7,628 bases of DNA from Candidatus Bathyarchaeota archaeon B63 (GTDB taxonomy: Archaea; Thermoproteota; Bathyarchaeia; Bathyarchaeales; DTEX01), in the NCBI GenBank assembly GCA_001593845.1, contig LUCF01000037.1, forward strand, positions 1 to 7,628, written 5' to 3'. Under the pieces are notes generated by a model. It searched no databases and was not told the DNA's origin. It worked only from the letters and a program-made list of their open reading frames with translations. The position numbers and the translations under genes are program-made. This document shows positions 1-5,606 of this stretch, piece by piece (the stretch's first letter is position 1; each line of letters begins with the position of its first letter).

Positions 1-390
1 ATCCACAGAGGCCCCGGCTCAAAATGCACGGAATGCGAGTACTTCCGGGTCTGTGTAGGGAATGTTGAGCCTGGCCGGGTCTATGAGATCAGGAGGCTCC
101 GCGATAAGACCCATTTCTGCAGGCAGTACGAGATGGAGATGCGCGTAGTGGAGGTCGTGAATGCGAAGATCCAAGCAGCGATTCCAGCGAAACAGGCTAT
201 CCCCGGCGCGATAATAACCTTCAGGACGCCAGCATGCAGGGAGGAGGGATGCGGAGCCTATGAACTCTGCTTCCCGGAGGGCTTAAGGTCTGGGGATCGA
301 TGCGAGGTCCTGGAGGTCACTCAGAGCGTTGAGTGCTCCCTCGGCTCCCCTCGGAAGAGGGTGCTGCTTCAGCTGGCTCCGGCTTCTTGA
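1..390 (+). CDS. UPF0179 family cysteine-rich protein (5' end cut by window)
   Basis: The reading frame is open from base 1 to the TGA at 388-390 and gives 129 residues. Recognition rests on the family pattern: a GP..C..C.....C start, NVEPGRVYEI, an H-x-C near residue 40, a VVEV strand, a C....C.....C.PEGL..GDRC segment and a final C. Full-length UPF0179 proteins are about 145-150 residues as I recall, so only some 15-20 N-terminal residues and the start codon should lie outside the window. Nine cysteines are visible (fragment positions 9, 12, 18, 40, 79, 84, 90, 101, 112), in two similar groups, which suggests binding of zinc or an iron-sulfur cluster; this is inference. No biochemical function is established for the family to my knowledge. 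There is no signal peptide or membrane segment in the visible part. The last 74 bp are antisense to the 3' end of the FKBP gene. Confidence 0.85.
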   Translation: MHRGPGSKCTECEYFRVCVGNVEPGRVYEIRRLRDKTHFCRQYEMEMRVVEVVNAKIQAAIPAKQAIPGAIITFRTPACREEGCGAYELCFPEGLRSGDRCEVLEVTQSVECSLGSPRKRVLLQLAPAS

Positions 391-1063
391 AGGTCTCCAT
401 GAAGGTGACCGTCCTCTTCTCCGGGAAGAACCTCGTTATATCCATGAATATCCCCCTCTTCGCCAATTGGAGGCCCTCGATGTAGAAGGCCTCCTCCGGA
501 ATAGTCACGGTCACCCCGTTCTTCTTTATCGTTATCTTGAACTTTCCGATGTCGACCTGAGGGATCCTCCTATGAATCAGGGCGGAGATCTTCTCCCTTG
601 AGGTTCTAAGCCTCCTCTGAACGGTAACCTCGTAGATGAGCGTCTTCCCAGCGAGCGGCGGATTAAAATCAAGTAGCACCCTGCCTGAGCCTATCGTCCT
701 CACAGTCGCTAACCTCCCATCCACCTGTAGCTGCATCCCGACCTGCGGGGTTATCCCCTGAGCTCTGAGCTTTCTTAGGGGATAAAGCCTAATCTTGTTG
801 GGGTCCCTCTCCCCGAAGCCCTTCTCCGGAGGAATCTCGATCCTCTCCTTCTTCCCAGGCTCCAGATTCAGGAGGCCCTCATCTAGGGCCTTCAGAACCC
901 AGCCCTCCCCGACCACAACAAGCATCGGCTCATACAGTGCGCCTTCCTTGTAGATGCCCTCTTCTTTGGCTACCTCTTCGATGGTCGTGTCGAAGATGTC
1001 TCCGGTCTCCGATACCCTTGCAACGTAGTCTATTAGGATGAAATCGCCCTTCTTGAACGGCAT
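317..1063 (-). CDS. Archaeal long-type FKBP peptidyl-prolyl cis-trans isomerase / chaperone (SlyD-like)
   Basis: This 248-residue cytosolic protein should catalyse prolyl cis-trans isomerisation and act as a folding chaperone. The FKBP fold is split by an insert, as in SlyD and archaeal FKBP26-type proteins. The first part is residues 4-82, with DYVARV, then F24-D25 of the active-site region and GEGWVLKALDEGLLNL at 52-67. The insert-in-flap domain is about 83-135. The fold closes with DFNPPLAGKTLIYEVTV at 132-148, where the commonly seen DFNHPLAGKTL has Pro instead of His. A further C-terminal domain runs about 155-225, then an acidic, Ser-rich tail (226-248). The ATG at 1061-1063 fits the family start (MPFKKGDFILIDY) and has GAGGT seven bases upstream. 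An own promoter lies at about 1103-1118. The gene looks monocistronic, 85 bp downstream of the phosphoesterase stop. The tail is encoded almost wholly antisense to the end of UPF0179. Confidence 0.93.
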   Translation of the reverse strand: MPFKKGDFILIDYVARVSETGDIFDTTIEEVAKEEGIYKEGALYEPMLVVVGEGWVLKALDEGLLNLEPGKKERIEIPPEKGFGERDPNKIRLYPLRKLRAQGITPQVGMQLQVDGRLATVRTIGSGRVLLDFNPPLAGKTLIYEVTVQRRLRTSREKISALIHRRIPQVDIGKFKITIKKNGVTVTIPEEAFYIEGLQLAKRGIFMDITRFFPEKRTVTFMETFKKPEPAEAAPSSEGSRGSTQRSE

Positions 1064-1070
1064 CGATCAG

Positions 1071-1075
1071 ACCTC
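1071..1075 (-). promoter_or_regulatory. Shine-Dalgarno GAGGT of the FKBP gene
   Basis: On the minus strand GAGGT is followed by seven bases and then the ATG at 1061-1063. This supports the chosen start and shows that the transcript is not leaderless. Confidence 0.7.
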
Positions 1076-1085
1076 GCAGGGACTA

Positions 1086-1118
1086 AAACGTTAGTTGTTT
1101 CATATCTTTTAAACGTTA
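1086..1118. repeat. Direct repeat AAACGTTA x2 in the FKBP promoter region
   Basis: Exact 8-bp copies lie at 1086-1093 and 1111-1118, offset by 25 bp. Each contains the palindrome AACGTT. One copy overlaps the upstream edge of the TATA-like box; the other lies close to the expected transcription start. This placement would suit a repressor site, but the repeat is short and chance cannot be excluded. Confidence 0.35.
1103..1118 (-). promoter_or_regulatory. Probable BRE/TATA region of the FKBP gene (shared element copy 1)
   Basis: The minus strand reads TAACGTTTAAAAGATA here. TTTAAAA (1107-1113) is a good archaeal TATA box. With the usual 25-27 bp to the start point, transcription would begin near 1083-1085, giving a leader of about 20 nt that contains the GAGGT site. 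The same 16-mer with two changes occurs upstream of the oxidoreductase gene at 6665-6680. Role as a promoter is inferred from position and composition only. Confidence 0.6.
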
Positions 1119-1148
1119 CTTCTCCGTTCTCGGCCCTCTTGTCCTCTC

Positions 1149-1811
1149 TTATAAGGAGTGAAACTCAACGTGAACTTCCCCTCCCCCAACCGTGGCTGAG
1201 GCGTAATCGCCGTGTCTAGCAGGGCCGGGATTGATTATCATGGTCTCACCTATCCTATCTTCGCCCCTCGCCTCGTGGATGTGCCCGCAGAAGACGATGA
1301 GAGGGCTCCTCTCCTCGATGAACCTCCTTACGCTCCTGCTTCCAACATGGAGGCCGAACCTCGTCCTGTCGAGCCTCGTACCCTTGGGAGGGGCATGCGA
1401 GAGAAGCACGAAGCCTTCATCATCGATGAGGCGGCTCGCTGCGTGATTCAGCTTGGCCATTATCTCCTCCTCCCTGATCTCGAATGGGGTGTGAAAAGGT
1501 GTAGGCGGGCTTCCCCCAACCCCGATGAAGGGCACCCCGCCTGTGGAGAAGGCCTCGCCGTGGAGAACCCTGACGCCCTCAAGGTCTACGCCGAGGAGCG
1601 ATGGGGGGTCACAGTTTCCCGGCACGAAGAGGACCGGCAGCCTGAGCCTGGTGAATAATGAGAGCAGACGGGTGGCCTCCCTAAGCGTGCCGAAGTTGGT
1701 GATGTCTCCGCATATAAGTATGGCCTCCGCATGCTCCTCCTCAGCCCTCGCTACGAACCGCTCAACCATCAATTCGTCCCCGTGGAAGTCAGAGCCGACT
1801 ATAAGCTTCAC
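1149..1811 (-). CDS. Calcineurin-like metallophosphoesterase, Icc/COG2129 type
   Basis: The 220-residue protein has the complete two-metal phosphoesterase motif set: D8-x-H10 in GSDFHG, G35-D36 in GDITNFG, G65-N66-x-D68 in GNCD, H139 in LLSHAPP, and G176-H177-x-H179 in GHIHEARG. These residues bind two divalent metals and hydrolyse phosphomono- or phosphodiesters; the substrate is unknown. The frame is open further upstream to an ATG at 1952, but that would lie deep inside herA and add a basic, unstructured extension. The GTG at 1809-1811 is preferred because it has GAGGTG six bases upstream and because the protein then begins directly with the first beta strand (MKLIVGSDFHG). It starts 19 bp after the herA stop, so it is very probably co-transcribed with nurA and herA. 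It lacks the length and capping domain of Mre11. A link to DNA-end processing is inferred from position alone. Confidence 0.9.
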   Translation of the reverse strand: MKLIVGSDFHGDELMVERFVARAEEEHAEAILICGDITNFGTLREATRLLSLFTRLRLPVLFVPGNCDPPSLLGVDLEGVRVLHGEAFSTGGVPFIGVGGSPPTPFHTPFEIREEEIMAKLNHAASRLIDDEGFVLLSHAPPKGTRLDRTRFGLHVGSRSVRRFIEERSPLIVFCGHIHEARGEDRIGETMIINPGPARHGDYASATVGGGEVHVEFHSL

Positions 1812-1817
1812 GTCGGC

Positions 1818-1823
1818 CACCTC
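1818..1823 (-). promoter_or_regulatory. Shine-Dalgarno GAGGTG that fixes the phosphoesterase start
   Basis: On the minus strand GAGGTG is followed by GCCGAC and then GTG at 1809-1811. The site lies in the 19-bp gap after the herA stop codon. It decides between the GTG start and the much longer open frame that overlaps herA. Confidence 0.75.
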
Positions 1824-1830
1824 TGGGGGG

Positions 1831-3393
1831 TCATGCGTCGCGGAGATGAAGCGGGAGGCCTGGAGCCCTTCTCGCCTCGGGTGAGGTTGTCTGCTCCATC
1901 TTTTCCCATGCGGTTTTTGCGAAGGCCACGGCCTTCTGCGGGTACTCCTCAACCTCTATCTCGGCTATAACCGGGAATGGTGTTGGAACAGCCAAACCCC
2001 AGAGCATGGCCTCATGGTCAGCCAAGCCGGGCAGGTAGTCCCTAAGCCTCTCCGATCCATACTCCGTATATTGGAGTATGGCGTCCTGATCGTTCCCGCT
2101 CTTCAGCCTGAAGCAGGCGACGGAGTTGCATTGGGAGATCACGCTCTTCAGTACGTATGCGGGCCTCTGAGTGAGGAGGATCAGCCCCACATTGTATCCT
2201 CCAGCCTGGCTGGCGGTCTCGATCATCGAAGCCTTCACTCCGGACTGCGCGGCTGACTCCCTCATCTCAGATCCCCTCTCAGGGGCGAAGTACTGCGCCT
2301 CCTCAATCGAGATTATGCATGCGAAGTCCCCGTAGTCCTTCCTTTCCATGGCGTATCTTCTCACGTTATCGAGTATGTACTTAGCCGTCCTCTGCTGGGC
2401 CTCGATGTCAGCGTTCACGGAGAAGTCTATGATCAGCACGAAGTTCTTCTTTATCTCCGTGACTATGTCTAGGGGTTCAACCCTCTCATCTATGAAGGCG
2501 CCCTTGTTCTCTAAGAACCACTCTATGCCGATCAGCGCCTTCTCTTGGCTCTTCCGGGTCTTGTAGACTACCCCCTTCTCGAGTATCTCTTCAATCTTGA
2601 TCAGTATGTTATCCCTGCTGATCTCTGCACCCTCGTTCTGGAGGGAACGAACAGCATCTATTAGGAGGCTTCTCTCCCTCCCCCGCAACTCAAGCTTATC
2701 CGCTATAGCCGCGGGGTCCGATATGCCTGGGGTGAACTTCGTGTATGGGAGAACCTTAGCCCCGTACCTCTTAAGGCTGTTATACTCCCCCCTGATGTCG
2801 AATATGACGAAGTGCGGCCTAGGCCTCAGACGTGAAGCCTTAGCAACCATGTTTATTATGAAGCTCGACTTCCCAGATCTGGTCATACCTGCGACGAACA
2901 TGTGCCCCTTAGCTATCGAGTTGAGGTCTATGTAGACCGGTATATTGGTCCCCCGCGCCTTCCCTATCTCGAGGAGGAGGACGTCGCTCTCCCTTATCTC
3001 CGGGATGAAGAACCTCCTGAGAGCCTCCTCGCTCGGCTCATAGACGATGTCCCAGGGTGAAGGCGCCACCTCCATCATACGCCATTTCCCCTTCTCATCA
3101 TAATAGCCCAGTATCTCGGCGAAGGCAACGGTATACTCAAGCCTCTTCCCATACTCCGCCCTTCTGCCCTTCTTACCGGCTAATGGACCCGTTCTGCCAG
3201 TTATCATCTCCGGATTGTAGGGCTGCATCCGGTAGGTCCTGACGAGGACCCAAGCATCCCGAACGGCCGGGTGCTCTATAAAATAGAAGTGGTTAACCCT
3301 GACCTGCACGTCCTCCATCACGACGAAGACGAGGGAGTCATGTGTGCATCCTGAAAGGGCGTATCCTACCGGCCTCACCTGAGGCTCATCCAT
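1831..3393 (-). CDS. herA: HerA-family hexameric DNA translocase/helicase ATPase
   Basis: This 520-residue P-loop ATPase of the HerA/FtsK superfamily is expected to form a ring that pumps DNA for the NurA nuclease in double-strand-break end resection. An N-terminal beta-rich HAS-type domain spans about 1-110. The Walker A motif is GMTRSGKSS (169-177, catalytic K175), followed by the HerA signature FDIRGEYNSL (198-207). The Walker B region is IISIEEAQYF (360-369). The sensor and arginine-finger region is LLTQRPAYVLKSVISQCNS (406-424), and RLKSGNDQDAI follows. The ATG at 3391-3393 comes six bases after the nurA stop; AGGGAGG lies ten bases before it, inside the last nurA codons, which implies coupled translation. 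The C-terminal 25 or so residues look unstructured. The partner gene nurA next door makes the assignment secure; a viral-defence HerA variant is a less likely alternative. Confidence 0.95.
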   Translation of the reverse strand: MDEPQVRPVGYALSGCTHDSLVFVVMEDVQVRVNHFYFIEHPAVRDAWVLVRTYRMQPYNPEMITGRTGPLAGKKGRRAEYGKRLEYTVAFAEILGYYDEKGKWRMMEVAPSPWDIVYEPSEEALRRFFIPEIRESDVLLLEIGKARGTNIPVYIDLNSIAKGHMFVAGMTRSGKSSFIINMVAKASRLRPRPHFVIFDIRGEYNSLKRYGAKVLPYTKFTPGISDPAAIADKLELRGRERSLLIDAVRSLQNEGAEISRDNILIKIEEILEKGVVYKTRKSQEKALIGIEWFLENKGAFIDERVEPLDIVTEIKKNFVLIIDFSVNADIEAQQRTAKYILDNVRRYAMERKDYGDFACIISIEEAQYFAPERGSEMRESAAQSGVKASMIETASQAGGYNVGLILLTQRPAYVLKSVISQCNSVACFRLKSGNDQDAILQYTEYGSERLRDYLPGLADHEAMLWGLAVPTPFPVIAEIEVEEYPQKAVAFAKTAWEKMEQTTSPEARRAPGLPLHLRDA

Positions 3394-3399
3394 CCCCTC

Positions 3400-4707
3400 T
3401 CAGCCTCCCTGCTCCCCTCCCAAGAGGCCTGAGATGTAGTCCCTATCGGTGAGGGTCCACGGCTCACCATGCTGGAGGGCTAGGAGGTTGAGGTCCTGCA
3501 TCCTCATCTCTCCCTTCCTGACGAGGTCGAGAGACTTGGAGTAGATCATCAAGGTACGTATATTCGAGATGCTCGTCGTCACCTTAGTGAGCCTGTCAGC
3601 CTCACCTATCGAGAAGGGGATCCCCCTCTCCTCCTCTGATGTTGTGAATACCAATCCGCAGAGATCCTCAAGCCTATCTAGGCAGTATCTGGGTATCTCC
3701 AGCCTGAATGGGGTGGTCAGCCCTGTCCTTATGTAGGACGAGTAGATGCTCGTGAACTCAGCCACATCGCGGCTCGGTATGCCCAGCTCCTCCGCCTTCC
3801 TCCTGTATCTCTCAACTATTCTTCCCTTCATGGGCTCATCTTCGGGTAGCGTATACTCCCCCAGGCGGAGGATGAGGTCCATGAGGGCGGTGTCCCGGAG
3901 CTTCGGCACCCGGAATTTCCTGCAGATGCGGTTTATCCTCGTCCTCTTGACGAAGCCCACTATCGGTATGTCCCTCTCATAGCAGTAGTGGAGCAGGCCG
4001 ACGGAGCTTATCAGCGCCTCCCTGAAATCGTTTATGTAATCTTCAGTTGAGTCTGGGAGGGGTGAAAGCCAGAAGTTTATGAGTAACGAGCCGTCCATCA
4101 GCACCGCCTTCGGCTCCCACCTCTCCACAGCCTCCTCAGTCACATCACATTGTATCTTAAAAGCCAGAAGGGACTCTCTCTGCTCAGTCCTGAACTCATC
4201 AGCCCAGACGTCAGGCATCCCCGCCCTAAAGATCGGCTCATCCATGATCCTCCATCCCTCAGCGACGAGGGCTGTTGATGCATAGAGCGGTATAAAGGCG
4301 GACCTCAGGTCGACGCCGTTGTTCCCTGCGTCTGAGGCTACAACCCTGAGTTTAGCCGCCTCCTCGCATCGCTTCAGACTTCTGACCTCTATCTTCCCAC
4401 GTATCTCCCTGAGTAGTCTCTTCCTTCTATGATTATACTCCTTGAGCTGCTGAACGATTACGTCTGTCCCCTCATCTATGAGCATCCGGTAAAGATCAGC
4501 GTGAAGAGTCTCAGGTTCAGGGCCAGAGAAGAGGGAAAAATATGCTTCCCTAAAGGCATGAGGAATGATCTCAGAGGTTCTTCTTCTTTCCCTGCTCAAA
4601 CTTCTTACCCTCACATATAGCAAAATGTCACAGGCCTCTTTAAATGTGTATGTTCCCTCCTTAGGGGGGATCTCCGCTTTCTGCGGCTCCGTTTTCCTCG
4701 TTATCAC
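3400..4707 (-). CDS. nurA: NurA nuclease, partner of HerA
   Basis: NurA is a metal-dependent DNA nuclease that docks on the HerA ring and resects DNA ends. The 435-residue frame shows the family motifs: RVVASDAGNNGVDLRSAFIP (121-140, D126), an acidic position in RTEQRESLLAFK (E178), VLMDGSLLINF (202-212, D205), IVGFVKRTR (249-257, K254) and RDTALMDLIL (271-280). Near the C-terminus are PFRLEIPR and IPFSIGEADRLTKVT (363-377). The position where I would expect the late catalytic His may be held by D371, but I cannot align this safely. The first usable start is the GTG at 4705-4707, just after an in-frame TAG, yet no Shine-Dalgarno motif precedes it. A GTG at 4612-4614 (residue 32) is an alternative, with a TATA-like TTTAAA at 4639-4644. 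The gene heads the nurA-herA-phosphoesterase unit. Confidence 0.9.
   Translation of the reverse strand: MITRKTEPQKAEIPPKEGTYTFKEACDILLYVRVRSLSRERRRTSEIIPHAFREAYFSLFSGPEPETLHADLYRMLIDEGTDVIVQQLKEYNHRRKRLLREIRGKIEVRSLKRCEEAAKLRVVASDAGNNGVDLRSAFIPLYASTALVAEGWRIMDEPIFRAGMPDVWADEFRTEQRESLLAFKIQCDVTEEAVERWEPKAVLMDGSLLINFWLSPLPDSTEDYINDFREALISSVGLLHYCYERDIPIVGFVKRTRINRICRKFRVPKLRDTALMDLILRLGEYTLPEDEPMKGRIVERYRRKAEELGIPSRDVAEFTSIYSSYIRTGLTTPFRLEIPRYCLDRLEDLCGLVFTTSEEERGIPFSIGEADRLTKVTTSISNIRTLMIYSKSLDLVRKGEMRMQDLNLLALQHGEPWTLTDRDYISGLLGGEQGG
4639..4644 (-). promoter_or_regulatory. Possible internal TATA box for a shorter, leaderless nurA
   Basis: On the minus strand TTTAAA lies inside the annotated nurA frame, centred about 28 bp before the in-frame GTG at 4612-4614. 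That spacing would make the GTG the first codon of a leaderless transcript. TTTAAA also simply encodes Phe-Lys here, so this is only a candidate. Confidence 0.25.
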
Positions 4708-4758
4708 GTTGAATAATCGGGATATCCACTATGGAAAGCGGTCATACGGGGCCTCACT

Positions 4759-4780
4759 GATGATCGGCGTCTTGATCATC
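4759..4780. repeat. 7-bp inverted repeat just after the isomerase stop
   Basis: GATGATC (4759-4765) and GATCATC (4774-4780) are exact reverse complements with an 8-base loop, beginning four bases past the isomerase stop codon on the minus strand. No T-run follows on that strand, so it is not a convincing terminator. It could be a weak processing or end-protecting hairpin between the sugar unit and nurA. Confidence 0.3.
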
Positions 4781-4783
4781 TCA

Positions 4784-5593
4784 TCATCGAGATTTTTTCA
4801 TTTCCAAGATTATGTCAAGGGCCGTCTTGCTGTCCATGGCTGCCTTTAGGGGATGACCGGGGTATGGGGGGACCTCAACGTTCAAGAAGCCGTCATAACC
4901 GACTTCTCGGAGGGCCTCCATAACGTCCGGCCAGGGAACATCCCCCTCCAGAAGCTGTCTGAACTGGAGTTTAGATCTGAGGAAGTCCTTGACGTGGATG
5001 CAGACTATCAGATCCGAGAGGTGATGGATCCACTGCTGGGGAAATCCGAGAAAAAGGATGTTCCCAATGTCTAAGTAGACCCTGACATATGGATGGTCAA
5101 TCTCCTCTATGAATCTGCGGAACTCGAGGGGGCTATACAAGAATCGATTCCAGACATTCTCGATGCCTAAGATTACGCCGTGATCCTCAGCCGTGGGGGC
5201 AGCCTTCAAGATGCTCTCCTTCGATAGCCTCCACATATCTGAATATGAGACCTCAGCAATAGCGACGGCAGGAACGACTAGAAAGACTTCTGATCCGATG
5301 TCTGAGGCGAACTCGCATCCCACCTTTAGGATCTTGACAGCCTTCTCCCTTCTTTTTTCATCGGGACTGGCGGGATTAAATTTCCAGAAGAGACCCGTAC
5401 AGAGGCTCGGCAGCTCCAACCCAAGCGACGCTGCCTTCTCCGCGATTAACCTTCTCGCCTTCTTCGGAAGCTCAAGGAAATCCTCGGTTAGATTTAGTTC
5501 AACACCATCAAAGCCTATCTTCGCGGATGATTCTAAGACTTCATCCACAGTGAAGCCGGATGGATAGATCCATGCATTTACGCCTTTCCTCAT
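4784..5593 (-). CDS. Xylose-isomerase-like TIM-barrel sugar (phosphate) isomerase/epimerase
   Basis: The 269-residue protein belongs to the AP-endonuclease-2/xylose-isomerase-like TIM-barrel superfamily. The four metal ligands expected for the tagatose/psicose 3-epimerase and IolE-like groups are in order: E145 in GIENVWN, D175 in VYLDIGN, H200 in CIHVKDF and E240 in LNVEVPP. Spacing is close to that of characterised ketose 3-epimerases. The N-terminus (MRKGVNAWIYPSG, then GFDGVELNL at 27-35) is typical, supporting the ATG at 5591-5593. GGGGAT at 5602-5607 lies eight bases upstream; a stronger AGGAGGT at 5614-5620 is 20 bases away, too far for normal use. The gene begins 13 bp after the oxidoreductase stop and is probably in its operon. 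The reaction is likely epimerisation or isomerisation of a free or phosphorylated keto-sugar, or a dehydratase step on a keto-inositol. Substrate cannot be read from sequence. Confidence 0.88.
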   Translation of the reverse strand: MRKGVNAWIYPSGFTVDEVLESSAKIGFDGVELNLTEDFLELPKKARRLIAEKAASLGLELPSLCTGLFWKFNPASPDEKRREKAVKILKVGCEFASDIGSEVFLVVPAVAIAEVSYSDMWRLSKESILKAAPTAEDHGVILGIENVWNRFLYSPLEFRRFIEEIDHPYVRVYLDIGNILFLGFPQQWIHHLSDLIVCIHVKDFLRSKLQFRQLLEGDVPWPDVMEALREVGYDGFLNVEVPPYPGHPLKAAMDSKTALDIILEMKKSR

Positions 5594-5606
5594 CGGGCAT
5601 AATCCC

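Noticed and set aside
1212..1658. 148-codon plus-strand frame
   Set aside because: It lies fully antisense to the conserved phosphoesterase motifs, has no recognisable product and is a compositional shadow of a GC-rich gene.
1149..1811. The phosphoesterase as Mre11, which would complete an Mre11-HerA-NurA set
   Set aside because: At 220 residues it is much shorter than Mre11 and ends soon after GHIHEA, with no room for the capping domain. Its motifs and length fit the Icc/COG2129 type.
1812..1952. N-terminal extension of the phosphoesterase from an ATG at 1952
   Set aside because: It would overlap herA by 122 bp and add a basic, unstructured segment. The GTG at 1811 has a good ribosome-binding site and begins at the first conserved strand.
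4759..4780. Rho-independent-style terminator after the isomerase
   Set aside because: The stem is only 7 bp of mixed composition and no T-run follows on the minus strand; archaeal terminators are T-rich.
5193..5567. 124-codon plus-strand frame rich in Ser/Thr
   Set aside because: It is antisense to the isomerase/epimerase and shows the biased composition of a shadow frame, with no family features.
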